A stretch of DNA of 64,000 nt from Actinomyces provencensis (GTDB lineage Bacteria > Actinomycetota > Actinomycetes > Actinomycetales > Actinomycetaceae): NCBI RefSeq assembly GCF_900155435.1, contig NZ_LT700212.1:2194951-2258950 (forward strand), read 5' to 3'. Shown here in pieces: positions 33,161-40,424 of the stretch; the first letter of the stretch is position 1, and each line of letters starts with the position of its first letter. The notes beneath the pieces are model-generated. The model worked only from the letters and a program-made list of their open reading frames with translations. It had not been told where the DNA came from and made no database searches. Made by a program: the position numbers and the translations under genes.

Positions 33161-33616
33161 ATGCTTCCCCAGCTTGACCTCTCGTTCGACCCGCTCGGGT
33201 GGGCCGTCATCGTCGGCCTGATCTGGCCCACCATCCAGGCCGCCCTCGACCGGCCCACATGGACCAGGAGCCGCCGTCTCGCCCTCGTGATCATCGCGGG
33301 CATCGTCTTGTCCCTGGCCCTGTGGTGGGCTGGTGCCTACCCCCTGACCGCCCAGCTCGTGTGGAGTCAGGCCTCGGTCATCATCGCCACCGCCACCGCA
33401 GCATTCGCCCTCCTGAAGAAGCTCGGCGTCATCGACTGGATCGGGCGCGTCACCCCCGGCGGAGAGACTCGCGTCGTTGGGGGTGCCAGCACTGTCACGG
33501 ACGAGACGCCCTCCGTCACGCCTCCGGCGCTGACTGTCACGGATGCGGGCGGCGTGACCGCCGTACCCAACGTCGAGGCCACCTCCCAGGGCGAGGGAGA
33601 GGCACCTCAGGCATGA
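33161..33616 (+). CDS. holin-like membrane protein, 151 aa
   Basis: GAAAGGAGC precedes the ATG at 33161. There are three hydrophobic segments in the first 95 residues (around 14-26, 40-58 and 70-87) and an exposed Thr/Val/Ala-rich tail of about 55 residues. Size and position after the endolysin are like actinophage holins with three membrane segments. The stop overlaps the next start. Confidence 0.7.
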   Translation: MLPQLDLSFDPLGWAVIVGLIWPTIQAALDRPTWTRSRRLALVIIAGIVLSLALWWAGAYPLTAQLVWSQASVIIATATAAFALLKKLGVIDWIGRVTPGGETRVVGGASTVTDETPSVTPPALTVTDAGGVTAVPNVEATSQGEGEAPQA

Positions 33617-34152
33617 ACCTGGACGACCTAGTCGGCCTCACCGGCGCGCTCGCGGTCCTCATCACCGCAGTGGTCGGGGTCGCCTCCTACCGGTGGGGTC
33701 GCGGCAAGACCAGGGCGGAAGAGGATCTCACGAAGGCCACGGCCCGCAAAGTCGAGGCCGAGGCGCGAGCAGCCGAAGCGGAAGCCCGGGCCTCGGAGTC
33801 CCGCGCATCCCTGGAGGAGATCGCCGGAGGCATCACCGACCGCTTCGACCAGCTCACCACCAGGCTCGACCGGGTCGTCCACGAGGTCACCCCGAACCAC
33901 GGCGGCTCCATGAAAGACGCGCTGCGCCGCGTGGAGCAGTCCCAAGCACGCCTCGCCAAGGACCAGGCCCACGACCGAGACGAGCACCGGGAGTGGCGCC
34001 GCTCCCTGGGCCACCAGGTAGGTGAGATCAAGGACCAGCTCGCCAACGAAGCCGAGGACCGCCGCGAGGTCGGCAAACGCCTCGACGAGCTCGACCGCCA
34101 CGCGGACCAGGAGCACAAGGACATCCGCGAGGAGATCCGCAAGCTCCGCTGA
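33613..34152 (+). CDS. membrane-anchored coiled-coil protein (DUF2746-like)
   Basis: The ATG at 33613 overlaps the holin stop. One N-terminal membrane segment (about 8-26) is followed by a long coiled coil of charged heptads to the C terminus of 179 residues (Ala-Arg-Ala-Ala-Glu-Ala, then Glu-Glu-Ile-Ala, Asp-Gln-Leu-Thr-Thr-Arg-Leu-Asp-Arg-Val). Such proteins follow holins in several actinophages; they may act as spanin-like or antiholin factors, which is not shown. Confidence 0.65.
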   Translation: MNLDDLVGLTGALAVLITAVVGVASYRWGRGKTRAEEDLTKATARKVEAEARAAEAEARASESRASLEEIAGGITDRFDQLTTRLDRVVHEVTPNHGGSMKDALRRVEQSQARLAKDQAHDRDEHREWRRSLGHQVGEIKDQLANEAEDRREVGKRLDELDRHADQEHKDIREEIRKLR

Positions 34153-34168
34153 CACCTCAAGCCAAGCC

Positions 34169-34202
34169 GCCCCCGGCTCACCTTCACGGGTGGGCCGGGG
34201 GC
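34169..34202 (+). terminator. terminator closing the late operon
   Basis: GCCCCCGGCTCACC (34169-34182) pairs with the reverse GGTGGGCCGGGGGC region ending at 34202, with one wobble pair and a five-base loop. It lies 17 bases after the last lysis gene. The tail has few T, but the stem is very strong. Confidence 0.6.
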
Positions 34203-34315
34203 AGTCTCGTCACATCTATCGCGAGTCCGTGGGTACGAAACCGACATCGAGCTTGTTCGGGGTCAGTTACTCTGGGCTGCGTTGAGGACCCACTAGTGAG
34301 AGCCGGAAACGACCA

Positions 34316-34891
34316 ATGTCTATCCCTGTGCTGGATGCCGCAGGCATGCTTCCTCCGGGTCGATTTCTCACAACACTGGATGAGGTTGAGGACCGCTTTG
34401 TTGCGAATGCCACGTTCGGCGGTTCGGCTACACGAAGGACCATCTGGGGCGGGTTCCTGGAGTACATCGGAGCTTGGAGGGCTGCCGAGGAATCTACCGC
34501 CGCTCCAGGCCGGGCGCTCCTCGGAGTGTGGCTGGCGGGATCGTTCATCAGCGCCAAGATCGACCCAAGCGACCTCGATTGCACCCCCGTGCTAGACGTG
34601 AAGGTCATGGAAGCGACGAAGGGACGCCCCGGTCATGGAGACATGAAGAAGCTCGTGAGACATCGTGATGGAGTTAGGTCGATGTTCCACGTTGAGGTCT
34701 TCCCATACAAGTGGACCCCTGTGCGCTCCAGCCTGTTCCCCGCGACATGTAGCCAATCCGAACGTGACTCATTGTGTGCACGAGGTGCACTGGATGCTTG
34801 GTGGCAGAGGGTCCGCCCGCCTGGTCCAGAACGGGCGCCGGAACCGTCTCCGCCCTACCCTGAGCGTGGCTACTTGGAGGTGATCCTATGA
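34316..34891 (+). CDS. DUF6932-like nucleotidyltransferase-fold protein
   Basis: The 191-aa protein begins like the DUF6932 family (hydrophobic Leu-Asp-Ala-Ala-Gly-Met-Leu-Pro-Pro-Gly) and has the polymerase-beta-type nucleotidyltransferase mark: Leu-Ala-Gly75-Ser76-Phe, then Asp86-x-Asp88 as paired acidic residues. The usual partner strand with Val-Glu-Val-Phe-Pro lies at about residue 125-132. Such folds are found in toxin-antitoxin and abortive-infection systems and transfer nucleotides onto RNA or protein. A following gene overlaps by ATGA, implying a two-part system. Codon choice is less GC-rich than in adjoining phage genes, a hint of separate origin. Family name is from memory. Confidence 0.65.
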   Translation: MSIPVLDAAGMLPPGRFLTTLDEVEDRFVANATFGGSATRRTIWGGFLEYIGAWRAAEESTAAPGRALLGVWLAGSFISAKIDPSDLDCTPVLDVKVMEATKGRPGHGDMKKLVRHRDGVRSMFHVEVFPYKWTPVRSSLFPATCSQSERDSLCARGALDAWWQRVRPPGPERAPEPSPPYPERGYLEVIL

Positions 34892-35808
34892 CCACCAGTG
34901 ACGAGTCGAGGGCGCGTCCAGAGCTCTCAGAGCGAGCGAAGCGCTTCTTCGCACAATACGACGAACCGAATGGCGACATTGCCGACATCCTCGACGCTTC
35001 GGCATACGAGGCTGCGCTCAGCGCCGATCCGACTTTGGCAATCCGTTCGCGACTCAACGTTCGATTGCGTAGCACGACCGACGAAGGGGTGCCCGGATGG
35101 GTTCCTGAGAGGGTCCAGGAGAGAGTTGCAGCACCGCTGTGTCGTCAGTTCGCTGTCGCTCTCGATAGACCACAGGAGAGTCTGGAACTTGGGCTCGTTG
35201 GGGTAAGCGAGGGCAGCGTAATCCTTCACTTCGAGCCGCGAGCTAGAGCTGAGCATGAAGATGGAAGGCTCATATCGCTCAGCTCCTTGGATCTCGCAGT
35301 AGAGAAGATCGCTCAGCTCAACAGCCTTCTTGAAGAAGAAGCTCCACTTGGGGAGATCGCGGCGAAGTTTGGAACTGCACGCAAGTTGTTAAAGGCCACG
35401 CGTGCGGTAATGGACGGGCTGGACCAATGTGATCTCGACATGGGGGTTACGTGGTACGGATCCAGTGGAAGTGTGCGGACATCCGAAGTAACCTCGCGGG
35501 CCCGAGGACACGCTCGATCCATGTTTCGTCGGTTGGAAAGGGAACAGCCTGCGACTGTCGACGGCTACATCGGCGCTGTCGACCTCAGTGGTTCGATCGC
35601 GTTGGTTGATGCGCTTCCCGCGGGGAGGCACCGAAAGACCGTCAAGGTCGCTCCGGAAGAGATGGGCAGGTTCATGCGGCGCGTCGGCGAGTGGGTCGTG
35701 CTCTCAGTTGAAGAGAAGAACGAAGTCGACAGCGTGGGTTTGCGCAGCAAGACCTCTTGGCACTTCATCTCAGAGACCCCAACGGACCAGCCATTGTTTG
35801 AAGAGTGA
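34888..35808 (+). CDS. unrecognised 306-aa partner of the DUF6932-like gene
   Basis: Translation is coupled to the upstream gene (overlap of four bases). The protein has an N-terminal helical region of about 90 residues (Glu-Arg-Ala-Lys-Arg-Phe-Phe-Ala-Gln-Tyr-Asp), a middle of mixed helices, and a C-terminal beta-rich domain (about 215-300) with Gly-Tyr-Ile-Gly-Ala-Val-Asp-Leu-Ser-Gly-Ser and a Val-Lys-Val-Ala-Pro strand. I do not recognise it. Base composition and use of codons such as TTA, GTA and AAT differ from the neighbouring phage genes. It is likely the other half of an accessory pair, either a target-sensing or a neutralising protein. Confidence 0.65.
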   Translation: MTTSDESRARPELSERAKRFFAQYDEPNGDIADILDASAYEAALSADPTLAIRSRLNVRLRSTTDEGVPGWVPERVQERVAAPLCRQFAVALDRPQESLELGLVGVSEGSVILHFEPRARAEHEDGRLISLSSLDLAVEKIAQLNSLLEEEAPLGEIAAKFGTARKLLKATRAVMDGLDQCDLDMGVTWYGSSGSVRTSEVTSRARGHARSMFRRLEREQPATVDGYIGAVDLSGSIALVDALPAGRHRKTVKVAPEEMGRFMRRVGEWVVLSVEEKNEVDSVGLRSKTSWHFISETPTDQPLFEE

Positions 35809-35819
35809 GTTCTCTTGAC

Positions 35820-35861
35820 AGCCGCCCAGCTTGGATCAGTCCAGGCGGGGCGGCTTCTTCA
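35820..35861 (+). terminator. strong terminator after the accessory cassette
   Basis: AGCCGCCC (35820-35827) pairs with GGGCGGCT (35848-35855) and an inner TTGGA/TCCAG stem further closes the loop around TCAG; TCTTC follows. It comes 12 bases after the second cassette gene and insulates it from the facing integrase operon. Confidence 0.7.
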
Positions 35862-36079
35862 TGTGTGGGGTGCTTCGTCGAGATAGTTGGCAAGACGAGA
35901 TGATGCGTTGCGGCGGATGGAGGCGTGGGCGACCCGTCGCCGTGGCGCCCTTCTACGCAGACTCCCCTGGCCTTGTGACTGACCTGGGGGAGCCTGCGGG
36001 TCAGGAGCAAGCTCAACACCGACCCACCCGTTGAGGCTACGGCCACGGTCCGGTCGACACGCCGGGACTCGTGAGATGA

Positions 36080-36117
36080 CTGTTCCCCCCGGCCGAGGCG
36101 GCGGCCGAGGGGAACAG
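36080..36117 (-). terminator. hairpin downstream of the integrase operon
   Basis: CTGTTCCCC (36080-36088) is the exact inverse of GGGGAACAG (36109-36117), with an additional GGCC/GGCC inner pairing. On the minus strand it comes 39 bases after the 44-aa gene. The sequence beyond has no T-run on either strand, so it may be a weak terminator for both directions. Confidence 0.5.
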
Positions 36118-36155
36118 GTGCGAGCCGATTCGACGTCGTTGTCGCACGTCAACGA

Positions 36156-36290
36156 CTATAGCGGCTCGCTGCGGGCGACAAGTGTGTCTGGTGAGTCCGG
36201 GCAACGTTCATTCCATCCGTGACGCGCACACCGCAGACACAGCTCAATCCCACCACACTCCGGGCACCGCTCGGGATCCGCATCGCTCAC
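36156..36290 (-). CDS. 44-aa Cys-rich protein ending the integrase operon
   Basis: Read on the minus strand, a GTG at 36290 overlaps the stop of the 76-aa gene (GTGA) and opens a 44-codon frame. It contains Cys9-x-x-Cys12, Cys18-x-x-Cys21 and Cys30, with His24, a clear zinc-ribbon arrangement, and an acidic N terminus. Overlap, Cys spacing and lack of another gene here support it. It is too short for most gene callers. Function unknown, possibly a DNA- or protein-binding accessory factor. Confidence 0.6.
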   Translation of the reverse strand: MSDADPERCPECGGIELCLRCARHGWNERCPDSPDTLVARSEPL

Positions 36291-36517
36291 AGGCCCCCGC
36301 CCGCCTGCCGTAGCTTCTCCATGAGCTCGGGCCCCTGGGCCGAGAGCACACGCCGGGCCATGTAGGCCGACACCCCCAGCTTCGCCGGGAACTCTTCTTC
36401 CACCGCCTCCAGGGAGTGCTTGCGTGACACGAGCAGGACGCCCGACATCCGCAGCGCCACCGACAGGGCGAACGCTTCCGCCTTCGTCAGGTGCAGGGTC
36501 ACCGTTTCGTCATCCAT
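36287..36517 (-). CDS. small hypothetical protein, 76 aa, in the integrase operon
   Basis: I start it at the ATG at 36517, 44 bases after the HTH gene. The protein is helical and acidic in its first third (Asp-Asp-Glu-Thr-Val-Thr-Leu-His-Leu-Thr-Lys-Ala-Glu-Ala), with a later Pro-Ala-Lys-Leu-Gly-Val-Ser segment like a short HTH and an Ala-Arg-Arg-Val-Leu helix. No clear ribosome site lies ahead of this ATG; a longer in-frame region upstream is less likely. Family not recognised. Confidence 0.5.
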   Translation of the reverse strand: MDDETVTLHLTKAEAFALSVALRMSGVLLVSRKHSLEAVEEEFPAKLGVSAYMARRVLSAQGPELMEKLRQAGGGL

Positions 36518-36561
36518 GCCGAGAGCGTAGGTGCCGACATGCGCACCAGCGCGCTCGCGGG

Positions 36562-36948
36562 TCACTTCTCGCTGTACTCGACTGCCAGGTCGCGGATCTG
36601 GCGCTGGAGGCGTCCAGCGGTGGCGAGCCACCATCCGGCGGGGAGCCGTCGGGCTTCGGGGTCTCGCCCGGCGTCGGCGTCACTGCGCCAGACGGTGAGT
36701 GTGGGACTCTCGTCCTGGGTGAGACGTTCCGCCAGCTGCGTCTCGGCCGCGAGGGTGATCTGCACGAGCTTGTCGATCGCTTCTGCTTGGCGGTAGGTGA
36801 CGACGTCCTTACCGCGTTCCATGCGGGAGATGTCGTTGTCGCTCTGGCCGAGGTACTGCCCGAGCCATGCTCTCGTGACGCCGAGCCAGGTGCGGGTGGC
36901 GGCGAGTTCGGCGCCGGTCATGACGATGTCCCACTGATGGTCGCTCAT
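36562..36948 (-). CDS. HTH protein, YdiL/Aca2-like, 128 aa
   Basis: The start overlaps the integrase stop (ATGA). Residues about 10-55 read Met-Thr-Gly-Ala-Glu-Leu-Ala-Ala-Thr-Arg-Thr-Trp-Leu-Gly-Val-Thr followed by Gly-Gln-Tyr-Leu-Gly and Ile-Ser-Arg-Met-Glu-Arg-Gly-Lys, an XRE-type helix-turn-helix like YdiL and the Aca2 regulators that sit beside anti-CRISPR genes. The C-terminal half is a helical region of unknown role with a Trp-Trp pair. It is the only repressor-like gene on the right side of the prophage and may control integrase and itself, or lysogeny. Confidence 0.7.
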   Translation of the reverse strand: MSDHQWDIVMTGAELAATRTWLGVTRAWLGQYLGQSDNDISRMERGKDVVTYRQAEAIDKLVQITLAAETQLAERLTQDESPTLTVWRSDADAGRDPEARRLPAGWWLATAGRLQRQIRDLAVEYSEK

Positions 36949-38153
36949 GATGCCTGTGCCTTCCCGTGACCCAACTTCTTTCCGAGTCCGAGGGTAGTGG
37001 CAGCGGCTTCGAGGGCGGCGACCATCTGTGGGTCGGATGTGTGGAGGTAGGGCTGGGAGGACCCGGCGGAGGCGTGGCCGACGATGGCGATGCGCGTCGC
37101 TTCGGGGACCTTGAGGGCGTCGAGGACGGAGACGACGGTGTGGCGGATCTCGTGGAGCTCGTAGGGATCACCGTCGGGGCTGACGACGCCTGCCCGGGCT
37201 TGGATCTCGTACCACTCGCGCCGGTCGTAGATGGAGTTGCGTGGGTGCCCGTTGTCCCGGGGCCAGACGAGGTCATGGGGACTGGAGGGTGCGATCTTGC
37301 GCCATGCGCGGAGTTCGTCGGCGAGGTCGTCGATGAGGGGGAGCTCGCGTTCGGTGGCGTCGGTCTTGACCTCCATGAGGTGGAGTCCGCCGTAGAGCTG
37401 GCGGGCGCGCACGTGGTCGGGAATGTCGAAGGTTCCGGCCTTCCTGTCGGCGTACTTGATGCGCTGGAGTTCCCAGTCGATGCGGAGGTGGCCGTGCTCG
37501 AGGTCGACACATCCCCAGGTGAGTCCGAGGGTCTCACCCTGGCGGAGTCCGTAGCTGAGGGCGGTGAGCCAGCGGGAGCGGTCGGGCTGGGCCTGGACGA
37601 CTTCGAGGATGGCGGCGAGTTCTTCGGGGGCGATGGCGGTGCGCGTGGATTTCGCGGCCTTGGGTGACTGGGTCAGGAGGGCGGCGTCGGGGACGTAGAG
37701 TCCTTCGCGCTTGGCGGCACGCAGCATGTTCTTGAGGACGCGGTGCGCGTTCTTGGCGCTGGTGGTGGACAGGCGCGCCTGGGCGATCGCATCGGCGACG
37801 CGGCGGATGTCACCGGGGTTGAGCTCGCTGAGCTTGCGCCGCCCGATGGTGGGGATGATCCAGAGGCGGAGCTTGCTCTCGTAGTCCTCTCGGACCCGGG
37901 GCTTGAGGCTACCGAAGTGGATCTTCTCCCAGCGCGCCGCCCAGGCGGCGACGGTGACGTTGCGGCCGGCAAGCGCTTGTTGCCCGCCCTCGCGGTACTT
38001 GCGCAGGAGCTCACGTGCCCGTCGCTTCGCCTCAGCCTCGGTGCGCGCGACAGCCGACGGCCGAAGTCTCGTGCCACGTGGTGTCCAGCCGGCCTCGATG
38101 CGAGCCACCCAGTACCCGTCCGACCGCCGGTACGTCTGAATGCCCGTGTTCAT
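36945..38153 (-). CDS. int: tyrosine-type integrase of the prophage
   Basis: The ATG at 38153 follows a GAAGGGA ribosome site and gives 402 aa. An N-terminal arm-binding part and a core-binding SAM-like domain precede the catalytic region: Arg204 in Tyr-Gly-Leu-Arg-Gln-Gly-Glu, His334-x-x-Arg337, His360 in Ile-Val-Gly-His, and the nucleophile Tyr369 in Gln-Pro-Tyr-Leu-His. This is the classical tyrosine recombinase set. It is next to the tRNA-Gly gene, its likely target. It heads a four-gene minus-strand operon with an overlapping HTH gene. Confidence 0.95.
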   Translation of the reverse strand: MNTGIQTYRRSDGYWVARIEAGWTPRGTRLRPSAVARTEAEAKRRARELLRKYREGGQQALAGRNVTVAAWAARWEKIHFGSLKPRVREDYESKLRLWIIPTIGRRKLSELNPGDIRRVADAIAQARLSTTSAKNAHRVLKNMLRAAKREGLYVPDAALLTQSPKAAKSTRTAIAPEELAAILEVVQAQPDRSRWLTALSYGLRQGETLGLTWGCVDLEHGHLRIDWELQRIKYADRKAGTFDIPDHVRARQLYGGLHLMEVKTDATERELPLIDDLADELRAWRKIAPSSPHDLVWPRDNGHPRNSIYDRREWYEIQARAGVVSPDGDPYELHEIRHTVVSVLDALKVPEATRIAIVGHASAGSSQPYLHTSDPQMVAALEAAATTLGLGKKLGHGKAQAS

Positions 38154-38211
38154 GCCGTCCCTTCGCCCGCTCACGACACCCTCCCGGAGGGGTCGAGAAT
38201 CCAAGCCACTA

Positions 38212-38233
38212 TGGCGCCCATTTTGGCGCCCAT
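38212..38233 (+). repeat. direct repeat of TGGCGCCCAT, probable arm-type sites
   Basis: TGGCGCCCAT occurs at 38212-38221 and 38224-38233, 12 bases apart, just upstream of the integrase gene; each has a GGCGCC palindrome core. Such closely spaced repeats near int are typical of integrase arm-binding sites, or operators for the HTH protein. No further copies were noticed between here and the tRNA. Confidence 0.5.
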
Positions 38234-38320
38234 TTCTAGTGCGTTCGAGGGTAGATGGGGGCGTGTGCAGCTCCGCCCGCAACTCCGGGGGTGGAGGCCG
38301 GAAACGGCGGAATGATGCGG

Positions 38321-38343
38321 AAAACCCCCGCCGTGGCGAGGGC
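38321..38343 (-). terminator. terminator of tRNA-Gly
   Basis: On the minus strand, CCCTCGCC pairs with GGCGGGGG and is followed by TTTTCC. It comes about ten bases after the tRNA 3' end. If the attachment core is inside the tRNA, this terminator was brought by the phage. Confidence 0.6.
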
Positions 38344-38352
38344 TCCTGGTGG

Positions 38353-38423
38353 AGCGGGCGACGGGAATCGAACCCGCGCTACCAGCTTGGGAAGCTGGAG
38401 TTCTACCATTGAACTACGCCCGC
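38353..38423 (-). tRNA. glyT: tRNA-Gly (anticodon CCC), likely prophage attachment site
   Basis: The minus strand folds as a normal 71-base tRNA: acceptor GCGGGCG with CGCCCGC, D-arm with AATGGTAG, anticodon stem CCAGC/GCTGG with loop TTCCCAA, and T-arm GGTTCGATTCC. The loop gives anticodon CCC. Its 5' end and promoter lie on the chromosome side and its 3' end faces the integrase, so the phage most likely integrated in its 3' half and rebuilt it. No CCA is encoded. Confidence 0.93.
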
Positions 38424-38455
38424 ATCGTCGCCCCTGTGTGCGGCGCGACCAGACG

Positions 38456-38485
38456 ATGATACCCATTCGAAGCCCCTTCGTCCAA
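38456..38485 (-). promoter_or_regulatory. promoter of tRNA-Gly
   Basis: On the minus strand TTGGAC (38485-38480) and TATCAT (38461-38456) are separated by 18 bases, and the tRNA begins about 33 bases beyond the -10 box. This is a good sigma-70-type promoter on the chromosomal side of the tRNA. Confidence 0.6.
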
Positions 38486-38642
38486 GCGGAGCCCCGGTGC
38501 TGAGGCTCCGCACCCGCAACCGATCCGCGTCGCCCTCGTCGATCCCCTGAGCAACGGGACAGGAGCCGACCGCAGCACCCGCACACGGCAGGAGCCGGCC
38601 CGCAGCACCCCGCACCCCGCACCCCGCACCTATCATGACCGG

Positions 38643-39077
38643 GTGACCAAGCGCCCCGTCGTCGCTGCGGCGATCCTCGACTCCCTGGACCACCCCACCC
38701 GGTTGCTGTGCGCGGCGCGCGCCTACCCCGAGGAACTGGCGGGACGTTTCGAGCTCCCCGGCGGCAAGGTCGAGGACGGCGAGACCCCGCTGGAAGCGCT
38801 CGGCCGTGAGATCGCGGAGGAACTGCGCACCACCCTCAGCATCGGGAACCGAGTCCCGGGTCCTGACGACGGGTGGTGGCCGATCCTCCAGGGCAGGCGC
38901 ATGGGCGTGTGGCTGGCACAGGTCCGCCCCGGTTCCCCCGCACCGCACCTCGGCACCAGCCACGTCGAGCTGCGATGGGTCCCCCTGGACGAGGTCGCGA
39001 CGCTGGACTGGATCGGCCACGACCTCCCCATTGCGCGCGCCGCTGTCTCGAACGCACGTCGGCACGCCGCCGCCTGA
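38643..39077 (+). CDS. NUDIX hydrolase (MutT-like)
   Basis: The 144-aa protein has a complete NUDIX box starting at Gly41 (Gly-Lys-Val-Glu-Asp-Gly-Glu, then Arg-Glu-Ile-Ala-Glu-Glu). It hydrolyses nucleoside diphosphates linked to another group, in MutT relatives the oxidised 8-oxo-dGTP. Start is GTG at 38643. It is the first chromosomal protein gene after the tRNA. Specific substrate cannot be read from the sequence. Confidence 0.9.
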   Translation: MTKRPVVAAAILDSLDHPTRLLCAARAYPEELAGRFELPGGKVEDGETPLEALGREIAEELRTTLSIGNRVPGPDDGWWPILQGRRMGVWLAQVRPGSPAPHLGTSHVELRWVPLDEVATLDWIGHDLPIARAAVSNARRHAAA

Positions 39078-39460
39078 GGGGCAGCGATCCGGCGGGCACA
39101 CACCCAGCGATCCGACGGGCCGCGCATCCATGTGTTGTCTCGACGGAGTTTTGCCCCCGATCCGGCACGAAATGGCAACGAGACCACACCTGAATGCACG
39201 GGCTCGTGGATCCGGGCCCAGAGGTCCAGGCCAGTCGGCCCAGTGGGCCCAGTCGGCCCAGTGGGCCCAGTCGGCCCAGTGGGCCCAGTCGTCCCGGTCG
39301 GCCCAAGCGAGCTCAGCGGGCCCAACAGATCCAGCGGATCCACCAGGCCCGGTCGATCCAGCCTGCCCCGGCCCACCCCTCCAGGCCCCGTCCCGGCGTC
39401 CGCGAGATGTCACTCCCCCACGCTTGACGACACAGAGGGGGCAGATGTCAGAATGATGCC
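39078..39460 (+). other. 383-bp gene-free spacer with tandem repeats
   Basis: Between the NUDIX and TetR genes I see no convincing gene. It holds the 18-bp tandem repeat at 39231-39302. On the minus strand this repeat reads Gly-Pro-Thr triplets like collagen, but that frame runs into and through the NUDIX gene and has no good start. The promoter of the TetR gene must lie in the last 100 bases; no clear boxes are seen. Confidence 0.5.
39231..39302 (+). repeat. 18-bp tandem repeat, three exact copies and one degenerate
   Basis: Three identical adjacent copies (39231-39248, 39249-39266, 39267-39284) of CCAGTCGGCCCAGTGGGC are followed by one decayed copy. Each holds two GGCCCA-like elements. No spacers, so not a CRISPR. 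Its length is likely variable between strains. Confidence 0.85.
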
Positions 39461-40162
39461 ATGCCGAAGATCATCGGGGCGACGCTGGCCGACCATCGCG
39501 AACTGACCCGCCAGAAGCTCTTCGATGCGCTGGGGGAGCTCCTGGCCGAAGAGTCATTCGACTCGATCACCATGTCGCAGATCGCGCAGCGCGCCGATGT
39601 CGGCCGCACCGCGGTCTACAACCACTTCGCCGACAAGGAGTCCCTGCTCCTGGCCTTCATGCGTCACGCCACTTCCGGATTCGCCGACGCACTCACCCAG
39701 GCGCTGGCGGACGAGGACGACGTCATCGAGCAGCTGCGCATCTACATCCGGGCCCATCTGGAACTGCGTGGCCGCTTCCACCTGGCCTCCCGCCTGGACC
39801 TGCGCTCCATGGTCTCCTCCTCCAGCGCCGATCACCTGCGCGACCATGCCGGCATCGTCGAGCACATCCTCTTCCACATCCTCGAGGAGGCCATGGTCCA
39901 GGAGCGCATCCCGCGGCAGAACTCCCTGGCACTGGTCTCGTTGGTGCTGTCCAGCCTGGCGGGCCAGGTGCTCCCCTCCGACCCCACCGAACGCGAGGCC
40001 GCGATCCGCGTGGTCCAGGCGTTCGTCCTGCGCGGCATCGGGGTGCCCGAGGAGGTCTGCCCCCTGCCGCCGGTCCCCGTGCAGACCCCGGTCGCCGACC
40101 CCGCCGGCGACCTGCCGGCCGGGCCCCAGGCCTTCCTGCGTTGCCCCGTCAGCAGGTCCTGA
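39461..40162 (+). CDS. TetR-family transcriptional regulator
   Basis: Residues about 15-62 form a TetR HTH (Ile-Thr-Met-Ser-Gln-Ile-Ala-Gln-Arg-Ala-Asp-Val-Gly-Arg-Thr-Ala-Val-Tyr-Asn-His-Phe, shown here in parts: SQIAQRADVG and YNHFADKESLL). A helical ligand domain follows, and the last 45 residues are a Pro-rich tail. The target gene is not evident; it is alone between NUDIX and thioredoxin genes on the same strand. Confidence 0.9.
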   Translation: MPKIIGATLADHRELTRQKLFDALGELLAEESFDSITMSQIAQRADVGRTAVYNHFADKESLLLAFMRHATSGFADALTQALADEDDVIEQLRIYIRAHLELRGRFHLASRLDLRSMVSSSSADHLRDHAGIVEHILFHILEEAMVQERIPRQNSLALVSLVLSSLAGQVLPSDPTEREAAIRVVQAFVLRGIGVPEEVCPLPPVPVQTPVADPAGDLPAGPQAFLRCPVSRS

Positions 40163-40424
40163 GACCGGGACGCGCTCCCCTCCCGGGGCCAACACGACCC
40201 GAACACGTGGCCGGACCCGGATGCGGCACCACTCGGCCGTCCCGACCCGCCCCGCCCCGCTGCCGCCCGCTCGCTGTCACACGCAACCTCCCGGCTGTCC
40301 TGCTGTCCTCCTGCCGTCCTCCTGCCGGCCCCCACTCGTGGAATAGTCCTGGATGGGGCATCGTTGAGACACGAAGGAGCCGCGGAACCACCGACGGCTG
40401 TGACTACCACCGGAGGCCTCATCC

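Noticed and set aside
34203-34315. Promoter of the DUF6932-like cassette (TACTCT at 34268)
   Set aside because: A -10-like box is present but no acceptable -35 box at normal spacing, so I did not list it.
35862-36155. Minus-strand frames in the gap between cassette and integrase operon
   Set aside because: The 93- and 97-aa frames overlap the terminator hairpins, are Arg/Pro-rich and lack ribosome sites.
38723-39376. Minus-strand frame with collagen-like Gly-Pro-Thr repeats
   Set aside because: The repeat part is only the 18-bp DNA repeat; the frame runs antisense through the NUDIX gene and has no ribosome site.
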